Below, one piece after another: positions 1 through 8,592 of a DNA stretch of 64,000 nt; the stretch's first letter is position 1, and each line of letters starts with the position of its first letter. A program made the translations under genes and the position numbers. The stretch lies in contig CAKUSP010000007.1 of NCBI GenBank assembly GCA_934680015.1, positions 1 through 64,000 of the forward strand, given 5' to 3'. Under the pieces are notes generated by a model. The model was not told where the DNA came from. It was given only the letters and a program-made list of their open reading frames with translations, and searched no databases. Source of the DNA: an uncultured Bacteroidales bacterium (GTDB taxonomy: Bacteria > Bacteroidota > Bacteroidia > Bacteroidales > UBA932).

Positions 1-1290
1 ATTGTCTTCGAGGCGATCATCGACGAACTGATCGGAGACAAGGATATTCCGGCAGGGCTTAAGGAGCAGTATGACGGTAAGAGGGTCGATCACTTGTACA
101 GTTGGCAAGGACTCATCGAGAATGATGAAAAGCCGATTTATTACATTGGCGACAGCAAGTATTACAAGCTTGGGAACAAAATCGGAAAAGAGTCTGTCTA
201 TAAGCAATATACCTATGCACGGAATGTGATTCAGTGGAATCTTGATTTGTTTATGGACGGAAAGCAGAAGTCTTCTGATGTGAAGCTGAGGGATGACGTG
301 ACCGAGGGGTACAATGTCATTCCTAACTTCTTCATTAGCGCGAAGATGGATGAGGGGTTGTCCTATGCCGACCATGTGGACGAGACGGAGAAAAGACAGC
401 CGTATTTTGTGAGCCGTCAGTTCGAGAACAGGCTATTTGACAGGGATACGCTGCTGGTTTTCCATTATGATGTGAATTTCCTTTATGTAGTGTCGCTCTA
501 TGCGAGGGACAACGCAGGGCAGAAGGCTGCGTGGAAGAATAAGGTACGGGAGATTTTCAGAGGGATGATTCAGGAGATTCTTGGGAAGCAGTATCAGTTT
601 TATGCCATGAGGCAGCATCCTGGTGTGGATGGGGCCGGGTATATTCGTGAGCATTTCAAACAGCTGCTTGGAAAGGTATATACTCCGTTCGAGGATAAGA
701 ATGTTTATTCATTGGCTTTGGAGGAGCCGTCGGCTGTGCCGGTAGCTCGAAGAGATGATGTCGAGAAGGAGAATGCGGCGGTGCTGGAATCTCTTAGGGA
801 GGCTTTCTATGTGGAGCCTTGTGAGCTTGGACGGAATCCGGAGGAGGTGCTGCCGCCGATTGAAGGTGAGGTTCAGACGATTGCGGCTACGGGGAAGGAT
901 GGGGTGTTGATGGTTATGATGGAGAATTTCGGAGCGAAGGCTGCGAGGTTCCTTGCGGATGGAAGAATCGCCGTGGGACTGAAGTATTCACGTGAGTCTA
1001 TGGAGATTGTGGAGCACATCGGGGAGATTGGGTTTGTGATGTTTCATAATCGAAGACGCGACGGGCAACATTTGTTCGCAGTGAGGGCTTGCAGCGGAGT
1101 GACTGGTGCGGAGGATTTGGGTGAGGGTGTTTATAGGAATGTGGGGACTTGTGAGATTTATTTGGTGGTGGAGTTTGATGGTGAGCGTGAGGTGGATAGT
1201 GCTGAGTTGGATTGTACTTTAGTTGAGTGCTCGCCTAAGACACGATATGATGCGCAGTTTGTGAGGTTGGAGGAGATGAAGACAATCTAA
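1..1290 (+). CDS. LlaJI-like restriction endonuclease, 5'-truncated by window edge
   Basis: The reading frame is open from base 1, so the gene starts upstream of the window; about 429 residues are visible. The N-terminal visible part has an acidic residue in FEAIIDEL, then KRVDHLYSW and a D-SKYYK segment (YYIGDSKYYKLGN). This arrangement fits a PD-(D/E)XK nuclease core and resembles the LlaJI family, which cuts DNA with a McrB-like GTPase partner. That partner would be expected upstream and cannot be seen. The C-terminal 200 residues match no domain I recognise. Base use is richer in G (GAG, GTG, GGG codons) than the following genes, in keeping with separate acquisition. The family name is a recollection-level match; the nuclease call is more secure than the LlaJI name. 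Confidence 0.5.
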   Translation: MVFEAIIDELIGDKDIPAGLKEQYDGKRVDHLYSWQGLIENDEKPIYYIGDSKYYKLGNKIGKESVYKQYTYARNVIQWNLDLFMDGKQKSSDVKLRDDVTEGYNVIPNFFISAKMDEGLSYADHVDETEKRQPYFVSRQFENRLFDRDTLLVFHYDVNFLYVVSLYARDNAGQKAAWKNKVREIFRGMIQEILGKQYQFYAMRQHPGVDGAGYIREHFKQLLGKVYTPFEDKNVYSLALEEPSAVPVARRDDVEKENAAVLESLREAFYVEPCELGRNPEEVLPPIEGEVQTIAATGKDGVLMVMMENFGAKAARFLADGRIAVGLKYSRESMEIVEHIGEIGFVMFHNRRRDGQHLFAVRACSGVTGAEDLGEGVYRNVGTCEIYLVVEFDGEREVDSAELDCTLVECSPKTRYDAQFVRLEEMKTI

Positions 1291-1375
1291 AGAGATATCT
1301 ACAATTCTTTGCCACTGAATTGCTGATTATCTTCATTTTATACCATTTCATACTAAATGCCTCGGTAAAAATCCA

Positions 1376-1383
1376 TATCTTTG
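1376..1383 (+). promoter_or_regulatory. Bacteroidota -7 box TATCTTTG before the DUF262 gene
   Basis: Exact match to TAnnTTTG, 24 bases before the ATG at 1408. No clear TTTG/TTG -33 box lies 19-21 bases upstream. It would give the DUF262 gene its own start independent of the preceding nuclease gene. Confidence 0.45.
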
Positions 1384-1407
1384 AAGACTATATAAAGTAT
1401 CTGATTT

Positions 1408-3186
1408 ATGGCAAAAGACATATACAAAAGCATACAGCGGTCTGTCGGTGACCTTTTGAGGGATGTAGAAATCGGTCGCATCGGGTTACCAGACCTGCAG
1501 CGGCAGTTTGTCTGGAAAGACAACAAGGTAAGAGACCTGCTCGATTCTATGTTCAAGGGCTTCCCTATCGGCTATATTATTCTCTGGTCTTCTCCAGAAG
1601 AGTATGAGAATGCGAAAACGATAGGCAGCAACGAAAAAACCTATAAGAAGCCTGACGATCTTGTCATTGATGGCCAGCAGAGGTTAACTTCTCTTCTTGC
1701 AGCCATAAAGGGGCTGGAGGTCAAGGACAAGGATTTTCGTGAACGAAGAATAAGAATTTGCTTCAATCCTTTGGAATCACGCTTCGAGGTGTGGTCTCAA
1801 GCATATGAAAGGGATGCGAATTGGGTGAGCGATATAAGCACTGTATTCAAGGCATACGAAGAGTATGTTCTCCCTGATTTTCGAGAGGAGTTCTTCGAAA
1901 AGCTCAATGTCAGCAGGAAGAAAAAGGCGCAGGAACCATTAACCCGTCTGGAAAAGAGCCAAATAGAGAATAGCCTCAATGAACTCATAAATATCTCCAA
2001 GTATAATCTTCCTACTCTGCAAATCACGACTTTTGCTGACGAGGAGGAGGTTTCCGACATCTTCAAGAGAGTAAACTCCGGTGGTCAGAAATTGAATGAA
2101 AACAACTTCATCGAGACGTTGATTGCTGTTTATGACACAGCAATATACGACAAAATACACGCTTTTTGCGAGGATTCAAGGATTCCGAAGGACGGAACAG
2201 CCTTCAATCATATTATGGAAGTCAGCCCGCAACATCTCATAAGAATGGCAGTGGGTCTTGGTTTCCGCAGAGCAAGACTAAAGTATGCCTATATGCTGCT
2301 GAGGGGTCGAGATCTGGATTCCGGACAGACTTCCGCTGCGATACGAGAAGAGAATATGGACAAGTTCCGTAAAGCTCTGGATACTGTTCTTAACCTTAAT
2401 AATTGGCACGGATTCCTTAACCTGTTCAGCGATGCCGGATATATGAATGGAGGGTATGTCGCGTCAACGTATGTAGTAATTTACGGTTATGTCCTTTATT
2501 TGCTAGGTAAATATACCTACGGGGTAGAACCGATGACTCTGCGAAAGATAATCAAGCAATGGATTTTTATGTCGACCATCACATCCTTCTACTCCACATC
2601 CCCGGAGAGTACGGTAGAAAAGCAATTTGCAGATTTAAGAGCCATCAATACACCTGAGGATTTTGTGGATTATATCACCAAATCCATCGAAACCACGTTT
2701 ACGGACGATTATTTCAATGTCAACCTTCCTGCCAGCCTGAACAGTTCATCATCGATATCTCCATCCTGGTATGGTTATATCGCTTCCCTCAATGTTTTGG
2801 GGACACCGATGTGGCTTTCGAATTCCCCACTGTCCAAGTTCCTGGTAACTGGGGCAAATGGCTCAAAAAATGCCATTGACCGGCATCATATATTCCCGAA
2901 GAAATATCTCGCGAACATTGGCATAAATGATGATCGTGAGCGAAATCAGATTGCCAACTTTACGTTTTTGGCCTACAACACCAATATCGACATTTCGGAC
3001 AATCCTCCTGCGGATTATGTGTTGCGATATCGTGAGAAAATGGGAACTGATGCCTTTAAACTCACTTGTCGGCTGAATGCTATCCCTGAAGGCTTTGAGA
3101 ATATGAGTTATTCTGATTTTCTTGAGCAGCGGCGAAAACTTATGTCCGCCATTGTTAGACAGGCATATGAATCTTTGAAGAAGTGA
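1408..3186 (+). CDS. DUF262 and HNH (DUF1524-like) protein, single-chain GmrSD-type
   Basis: 592 residues. The N-terminal half is a DUF262 (ParB/Srx-like) domain with LPDLQRQFVW, FKGFPIGYIILW and the nucleotide-handling motif DGQQRLTSL at about residues 90-98. The C-terminal part has DRHHIFPKKYL followed by NQIANFTFLA, an HNH motif of the DUF1524 type. GmrS and GmrD of the type IV enzyme GmrSD carry these two domains; family members restrict phage DNA with modified (glucosylated) cytosine or act as related NTP-dependent nucleases. The gene sits 116 bases after the LlaJI-like gene and is followed by other defence-type genes. Full length appears intact. Substrate modification cannot be told from sequence. 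Confidence 0.8.
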   Translation: MAKDIYKSIQRSVGDLLRDVEIGRIGLPDLQRQFVWKDNKVRDLLDSMFKGFPIGYIILWSSPEEYENAKTIGSNEKTYKKPDDLVIDGQQRLTSLLAAIKGLEVKDKDFRERRIRICFNPLESRFEVWSQAYERDANWVSDISTVFKAYEEYVLPDFREEFFEKLNVSRKKKAQEPLTRLEKSQIENSLNELINISKYNLPTLQITTFADEEEVSDIFKRVNSGGQKLNENNFIETLIAVYDTAIYDKIHAFCEDSRIPKDGTAFNHIMEVSPQHLIRMAVGLGFRRARLKYAYMLLRGRDLDSGQTSAAIREENMDKFRKALDTVLNLNNWHGFLNLFSDAGYMNGGYVASTYVVIYGYVLYLLGKYTYGVEPMTLRKIIKQWIFMSTITSFYSTSPESTVEKQFADLRAINTPEDFVDYITKSIETTFTDDYFNVNLPASLNSSSSISPSWYGYIASLNVLGTPMWLSNSPLSKFLVTGANGSKNAIDRHHIFPKKYLANIGINDDRERNQIANFTFLAYNTNIDISDNPPADYVLRYREKMGTDAFKLTCRLNAIPEGFENMSYSDFLEQRRKLMSAIVRQAYESLKK

Positions 3187-3289
3187 GTTTCAAGAAAGCT
3201 GGCATCAATCATCTATGACCAAAATTTCAATCTATTTCGGCTTTTGAGATCGATTTGAGTAAGGACGCGACAGTAAATGGTTATTGCAT

Positions 3290-4264
3290 ATGAAGATTAA
3301 CAAGACATACAGAGCATTGCTGGATAAAGCAATGGACAGCATGTTATCTGCAATCGAGATTTACAACAAACCGAATTTCAATTATAGAGAGGAAACTTTT
3401 GCTGTTTTGGCCATCAATGCCTGGGAATTACTTCTTAAAGCCTATATTCTCAGAGAGAACAGATATAATCTTCGCTCTATATATGTTCTTGAACCTTCCA
3501 TAAAAAAGAATGGAACAAAATCAAAGCGCAAGATTCCCAAATTAAACAGATGCAAGAACCCAATGTCAATATCCATCCTTGAGGCCATTTCTATTCTTGA
3601 GTCTCAGAAAAAACTTCCGAAGAAGTTAAAGGATAACCTTGACAGTCTTATTGAGCTAAGGGACAATGCAATACACTTTGTTAGCCTAAAGTCAATATCA
3701 CGCCAAATTCAGGAACTTGGTTTTGCTTGCGTGAAGAATTTCATCGGGGTAATTAAGTGTTGGAATCTCGATTTAGATATAAGCTCATATAATCTTTATC
3801 TTATGCCATTAGCATATGTAGATGAGAAGCTCACTGTTTCCTCCGTTATTACAGCAGAGAATGAAAGCTATCTTGCTTTTGTGAAACACCTTTTAGCAAC
3901 AGATGATGGCGGGGAGTCAGATTTTGACATTGCCATTTCCATCGACATCGATTTTAAAAAAGGTAATACATTTGACAGTGTAGGAGTTCATTATGATGCG
4001 GATGGAGTTAAAGTTGAGCTAACAGAAGAGAATATAAAATCAAAATTCCCATGGAGTTATAAAGAGATGACAGCTCGTTGCAGGACAAGATACCCAGATT
4101 TTAAGCAAGACACTAAGTATAATGGATTAGTGAGGGATATCAAGCTTAATAAGAAGTTATGTGTCACAAGACCTCTGTACTTTGATAATCCTAAATCTCA
4201 GAAGACTTATTATTATAGTTCAAACGTACTGCAGTTTTTCGATAAGTATTATACGAAGAAATAA
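3290..4264 (+). CDS. DUF3644 domain protein
   Basis: 324 residues from the ATG at 3290; a TTG at 3284 is the alternative start. The N-terminal 60 residues (LDKAMDSMLSAIEIYNKP, then FAVLAINAWELLLKAY) are the DUF3644 signature. A HEPN-like LRDNAIHF segment follows near residue 125: the R-x4-6-H pattern of HEPN RNases is loosely matched (RDNAIH), so an RNase role is possible but unproven. No signal peptide or membrane segment is present, so it should be cytosolic. It lies 103 bases after the DUF262 gene and 12 bases before the Fic gene, which suggests cotranscription with Fic. Its function is not established; the defence setting is inferred from neighbours. Confidence 0.7.
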   Translation: MKINKTYRALLDKAMDSMLSAIEIYNKPNFNYREETFAVLAINAWELLLKAYILRENRYNLRSIYVLEPSIKKNGTKSKRKIPKLNRCKNPMSISILEAISILESQKKLPKKLKDNLDSLIELRDNAIHFVSLKSISRQIQELGFACVKNFIGVIKCWNLDLDISSYNLYLMPLAYVDEKLTVSSVITAENESYLAFVKHLLATDDGGESDFDIAISIDIDFKKGNTFDSVGVHYDADGVKVELTEENIKSKFPWSYKEMTARCRTRYPDFKQDTKYNGLVRDIKLNKKLCVTRPLYFDNPKSQKTYYYSSNVLQFFDKYYTKK

Positions 4265-4276
4265 GAACTCGCGCAT

Positions 4277-5149
4277 ATGAATAAAATATCAATCCGTTTC
4301 TTTGATGACCGGGAGGTCCGGGCTATTTGGGATGAGGAGAATTCCAAATGGTGGTACAGTGTGCTTGATATTGTCGGGGTGCTTAACGCGCAGGACGACT
4401 ATACGAAAAACAGGAACTACTGGAAGTATCTGAAGGGGAAGTTGAAGAAAGATGGCGTCGAACTGGTTAGTGACACTAACCAGTTGAAAATGCGAGCACC
4501 TGATGGAAAGATGAGATTAACCGATGTCCTTGATGCTTCCGGAGTTATAGAATTGGCGAAGAATATGCCGAACAACAAGGCTTCGAGGTTCATCGAATGG
4601 TTCACTTATGGTGAAGACACCATTGATGGGAAGAGCAAGGCGAAAGCTTACACCCTGTTCGAGAGTTCTTTGCTTGACAGCATTGAGGTCGGAACCGTGA
4701 AAGGGCTTCAGCAGATTCACGCTTATCTGTTTGGCGGATTGTATGACTTTGCCGGGCAAATCCGTTCGGTGAATATTTCCAAAGGTGGATTTACATTCGC
4801 TCCAGTGACATTTCTTTCGCAGGCATTGCAGAACATTGAACAGATGCCGGAAGGGTCATTCGATGAGATTGCTGACAAATATGTGGAGATGAATGTGGCG
4901 CATCCGTTCCGTGAGGGAAATGGACGAACTACGAGAATTTGGTTGGATCTGATTCTTAAGAAGAGGCTTGGGATGTGCGTGGATTGGAGTCGTATTGATA
5001 AATATGCCTATCTTGCAGCAATGGAAAGAAGTGTGGCTGATAGTACAGAAATCAAACGACTTCTGAAAAATGCGTTGACGGACAAGGTGAATGACAGAGA
5101 GATGTTTATGAAAGGGATTGATTATTCGTATTATTATGAGGAGCAGTAG
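4277..5149 (+). CDS. Bro-N/Fic domain protein (putative protein AMP-transferase)
   Basis: 290 residues. Residues 1-110 resemble the Bro-N/DinD-type N-terminal domain ([45 protein letters not shown]). Residues 125-290 are a Fic domain with flap KGGFTFAP (169-176) and a complete active loop [12 protein letters not shown] (209-220), including the catalytic His209 and the nucleotide-binding GNGR. Such enzymes usually transfer AMP to protein hydroxyls. No clear inhibitory (S/T)xxxE(G/N) helix is visible in the chain and no small antitoxin gene is adjacent, so how activity is held in check is unclear. It starts 12 bases after the DUF3644 gene. Confidence 0.85.
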   Translation: MNKISIRFFDDREVRAIWDEENSKWWYSVLDIVGVLNAQDDYTKNRNYWKYLKGKLKKDGVELVSDTNQLKMRAPDGKMRLTDVLDASGVIELAKNMPNNKASRFIEWFTYGEDTIDGKSKAKAYTLFESSLLDSIEVGTVKGLQQIHAYLFGGLYDFAGQIRSVNISKGGFTFAPVTFLSQALQNIEQMPEGSFDEIADKYVEMNVAHPFREGNGRTTRIWLDLILKKRLGMCVDWSRIDKYAYLAAMERSVADSTEIKRLLKNALTDKVNDREMFMKGIDYSYYYEEQ

Positions 5150-5162
5150 AGTGGAGTAAAAA

Positions 5163-5186
5163 AAGGTACGCATTGCGTACCCAATT
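5163..5186 (+). repeat. Palindromic 24-mer, copy 1 (5' leader of yhcG-like gene)
   Basis: Contains GGTACGCA-T-TGCGTACC, a perfect 8-base inverted repeat with a one-base centre, followed by CAATT. It lies 23 bases before the ATG at 5209. The same 24 bases recur with two central changes at 5529-5552 inside the gene. Confidence 0.75.
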
Positions 5187-5208
5187 TGAGTTTTAGACAT
5201 AAAGATAT

Positions 5209-6297
5209 ATGAACGAGGAAATTAGCATACAGGAGAATAAGTCCGAACTGAAAGGGAAAGAGAATGAACTCTTTTCCGATGTTTGCAGAATCATTGACGG
5301 AGCAAGGAATCGGATTGCCACCCATCTCAATACGGAGCTATGTCTGACTAACTGGTATATTGGAGATCGTATCAAGGAAGACGTGCTTTACAACCAGAGG
5401 GCCGAATATGGGAAGCAAGTGGTCAAGAATCTTGCGAAGCTTCTGACGGACAGATATGGTTCAGGTTGGAAATATGAGAAATTGAAGCAATGTATCCGTG
5501 TGGCTTATGCATTCTCGGAAGAGGAAATAAGGTACGCGCTGCGTACCCAATTGACATGGACACACCTACGGTCATTGACCGGTGTGAGGGAACCTCTTGC
5601 AAGGCAGTTCTATGTAGAGATGTGCAGGATTGAGCATTGGGATACCCGAACACTGGACGAAAAGATTGATGGGCAGTTGTTTGAGAGGACCGCTATAAGC
5701 CGCAAGCCTGAAGAGGTCATAAAGCGGGAGTTGGAACAGGTGAAGACGACAAATCAGCTTTTGCCTGATCTTGTATTCCGAAGCAGCTATTTTCTTGATA
5801 TGCTCGGATTGCCGGATGCTTTCTCGGAGAAAGATCTTGAAGATGCAATACTTTCGCAGATTCAGTCTTTTATCAAGGAACTCGGTTCTGACTTTGCCTT
5901 CCTTGACAGACAAAAGAGAATTACGGTTGATGCTGTTGACTACTATATTGACCTTCTGTTCTTTCACAGAGGACTCCATAGGATGGTGGCCATTGACCTC
6001 AAACTCGGGAAATTCAAGCCGGAGTATGAGGGGCAGATGCTGCTGTACTTGCGCTATCTCAATAAGAATGAGAGAAGGAAGGGCGAGGAGTCTCCGATAG
6101 GATTGATTCTGTGTTCTGAGGGGAATACGGAGCATATTGAATACCTGATGCTTGAGGAGGATAGTCCAATAAAGGTGGCACAGTACTATACTAAGTTGCC
6201 GGACAAGAAGCTTCTTTCAGAAAAATTGCAGCGAGCTATCGCCATAGCCAAGGAGCGGTATTCAGAGAGATTGCTTGACAAGAAAGACGATGAGTAA
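5209..6297 (+). CDS. YhcG/DUF1016 family PD-(D/E)XK nuclease
   Basis: 362 residues. The N-terminal YhcG domain (about 20-180) has NWYIGDRIKE and YGKQVVKNLAKLL, with QLTWTHLRSL near residue 113. The C-terminal nuclease domain (about 200-345) shows LEDAILSQIQSFIKELG, YYIDLLFFHRGLHRMVAIDLKLGKFKPEYEGQM: the D...(I)DLK core and the Q of the PD-(D/E)XK fold. Known relatives are found beside type I restriction systems and in defence islands; the exact substrate is not defined. It starts 59 bases after the Fic gene. The in-frame palindrome at 5529-5552 encodes the YALRTQL segment. Confidence 0.88.
   Translation: MNEEISIQENKSELKGKENELFSDVCRIIDGARNRIATHLNTELCLTNWYIGDRIKEDVLYNQRAEYGKQVVKNLAKLLTDRYGSGWKYEKLKQCIRVAYAFSEEEIRYALRTQLTWTHLRSLTGVREPLARQFYVEMCRIEHWDTRTLDEKIDGQLFERTAISRKPEEVIKRELEQVKTTNQLLPDLVFRSSYFLDMLGLPDAFSEKDLEDAILSQIQSFIKELGSDFAFLDRQKRITVDAVDYYIDLLFFHRGLHRMVAIDLKLGKFKPEYEGQMLLYLRYLNKNERRKGEESPIGLILCSEGNTEHIEYLMLEEDSPIKVAQYYTKLPDKKLLSEKLQRAIAIAKERYSERLLDKKDDE
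5529..5552 (+). repeat. Palindromic 24-mer, copy 2 (inside yhcG-like coding region)
   Basis: GGTACGC-GCT-GCGTACC with the same flanks (AA before, CAATT after) as the leader copy; 22 of 24 bases are identical. It is in frame and does not disrupt the protein. Confidence 0.75.
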
Positions 6298-6302
6298 TTA
6301 TG

Positions 6303-6350
6303 AGGCATCCGTACGTTCAGAATTTAGTTCGATGTGCGGATGCTCTTTTG
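6303..6350 (+). terminator. Possible terminator after yhcG-like gene
   Basis: GCATCCG (6305-6311) pairs with CGGATGC (6337-6343) and is followed by TCTTTTGG. The loop is long and the T run short, so termination may be weak. Confidence 0.4.
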
Positions 6351-6516
6351 GATTATAGAACTATCCCGAAGAAAAAGTTATTAACAGCCTTTCGGTAGTG
6401 TCTGGTAGTGCCAAACTGGTGCTTTTGTCTAAACCGCATTTGACCCACTTCCCTATTACAAGGCTATCAATCAAGATGTTAATTATTCTGCATCGGAAAA
6501 TTTCATCAATCCCAAA

Positions 6517-6663
6517 TAGGTCTATGCAGACCTAAGATCCGACTTTTGCGCACATCAGTGCGCCGGCCGAGCCGTGTATTTTGCCGTTGGCAAAATATGG
6601 AAAGGCGAAAAGGCCGCCAGGGGTAGCTGACTATGTCAGCGGATAAGGGGGCTGGATGCCCCC
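6517..6663. repeat. Hairpin block: five perfect inverted repeats in 147 bases
   Basis: In order: TAGGTCT/AGACCTA (6517-6534), GCGCAC/GTGCGC (6548-6563), TATTTTGCC/GGCAAAATA (6577-6597), GCTGAC/GTCAGC (6626-6640) and GGGGGC/GCCCCC (6647-6663). A short GGCG/CGCC stem lies at 6604-6618. The block is richer in GC than its surroundings and ends exactly where helicase-homologous codons begin. The 6298-6655 stretch holds no gene. Such a string of stems is what a structured RNA, an origin of transfer or the end of a mobile element would show; I cannot name the family. Confidence 0.65.
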
Positions 6664-8449
6664 TAAAAAGGACCATAATATTGCTTGTGAGATAAGGCTT
6701 CAAACCGCTCTCGAAAACGATTTGCTCTGCCCATTTCACTATTTCGGGATACAAGATTTAGTCTTGGATGGTAATCCTGAAAACATTGGCAATTTTAACA
6801 AACTGATATCGGACGAAAGAGTTAGGCAGATAATCAAAGCGGCTGAATACTATGGATTTAGTGGTGATAGGGTTAGAGGGTTGGTGTTTTGTAGTAGAAA
6901 ACAGGAAGCTGAAGAACTCTCGAGGAAGTTTAATGAAACGGGCATCTATAAGACCACATTTTTGAATGGGGATAATAGTCAATGCGAAAGAGAGCAAGCG
7001 ATAAAACTGCTTACGGCACCTTTAGGCTCCATAGAGAGACTTGACTATATCTTCACTGTGGATATTTTTAACGAAGGAGTAGATATCCCGGAAATTAATC
7101 AGGTGATTATGCTACGACCTACAGAATCTGCGATAGTGTTCGTGCAGCAGCTCGGACGCGGATTGCGTAAGGCTGAAGGAAAGGAATATGTGGTAATTTT
7201 AGATTTTATAGCCAATTATAATAACAATTACCTTATCCCTATAGCTTTATACGGCGATAGAACTGGTAATAAAGATAACATACGACGTTATATGATGGAA
7301 GGCAATGCCTGTTTAAAAGGAGCATCCTCCATCTATTTCGACGAGATATCGAAAAAGAAGATCTTTGCCTCCATTGATAAAGCCCGTATGAACAACGGCA
7401 AACTGCTAAAAGAAGAGTACTTAGACTTAAAACAGAAACTTGGAAGAAGACCCAGCTTAGTGGAATTCGATGAACATCAAGCGCTTGACCCTATGCGCAT
7501 GATTAGCTGTGCAGGGTCATATTATAATTTTCTAGTAAGATATGACGCCCTTGAAGATACATTATCATCTTCTCAAAAGGATTATTTGACTTTTATTAGT
7601 GAGAAGTTCGCTAGTGGAAAGCGTATACATGAACTGGAGATGCTTCGTGTAATCCTAGATGGAAAAAAAGATATAGTGGAAGAGTGGGAAAAAAGAATGT
7701 TAAAGCATTATGGCATTAGTATAAATGATATAACTAAGTCGAATGTGCTGAATATTATGTCTGGTATTTTTTACGCTATAGGAACGAGTAAAGAAAGATA
7801 TTCCGAATTGGCCATTATTGAAAGAAGCCACACTGGCGGATATATAGTTTCAAGTGCATTTTCCCAGTGCTTATGCTCAGAAACATTCCGAAAGGAACTT
7901 GTCCAAATAATAGACTTTGCCTTTCACCGCTATGAAGAAAGATATTCGTTCAGAAAATCAGGTTCTGCCTTTGCGATTGGCCAGAAATATACCTATGAGG
8001 ATGTCTGCAGGCTTCTATGTTGGGAGAAAAATGTAGTGGCTTTGAATATAGGCGGATACAAGTATGATGAGAAAACACGCACCTATCCTGTTTTTATAAA
8101 TTACAATAAGTCCGAAGATATTAGTGATACTATCAAATACGAAGACCGTTTCATAGACAATGCGCATCTAATAGCCATATCCAAGAGCAAGCATACACTC
8201 GACTCGAAAGATGTCAGATATGCAGCGAATAGTGATGCATTAGGTATAAAGATGGAACTATTTGTAAGGAAGAATAAGGATGATGACGAGTCTAAAGAAT
8301 TTTATTATTTAGGACCAATACGTCACGAAGGTCTTTTAAAACAGATAGTTATGCCAGCTACTAGCGCGACTGCAGTGGAAATCGGATATACCCTTTCATA
8401 CCCAATGGAGCCAACTCTCTTTTCATATTTAACATCGGAAATCATATAG
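6656..8449 (+). pseudogene. DUF3427-type SF2 helicase, N-terminal half deleted
   Basis: 597 residues remain. The visible part begins at IACEIRLQTALENDLLCPFHYFGI, a segment that lies mid-protein in full-length PLD-DEAD/DEAH-DUF3427 helicases of about 1000 residues. It then gives a complete helicase C domain (VRGLVFCSRKQEAEEL; motif V-like FNEGVDIP; motif VI QQLGRGLR) and the DUF3427 C-terminal region. The PLD nuclease domain, Walker A and DEAH box are absent, so it cannot hydrolyse ATP. The only upstream start, ATG at 6656, falls inside the last hairpin of the preceding block, with GGGGG as a chance ribosome site. The rest of the frame is uninterrupted, which suggests a recent loss or that the product is still made. 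Confidence 0.75.
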
Positions 8450-8592
8450 GAAGCGCTTGGGATTGCAAATTCCTCGTAAGACTTTTGGTAATGATACTTT
8501 TTGAGATTACATTTGCAGAGTAAAGCGAATGATACTTATGCAAGCTTTATTCGAAATAAAGAGTGTTGCTACTTTTTTAAAACTAAAAGTAT

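Noticed and set aside
6361..6470. Insertion-sequence end at GGTAGTGTCTGGTAGTG
   Set aside because: The short repeat is suggestive but no transposase or paired terminal inverted repeat was found within the window.
6517..6663. Group II intron domain V
   Set aside because: A GAGCCGTGTA piece resembles the start of domain V, but the paired strand with ACGG is missing and the stem does not fold as 34 bases with a GNRA loop. No reverse transcriptase is near.
6560..6663. Integron attC or xis/attachment site
   Set aside because: No R' core GTTRRRY and no integrase gene is visible; the stems are separate, not one long hairpin.
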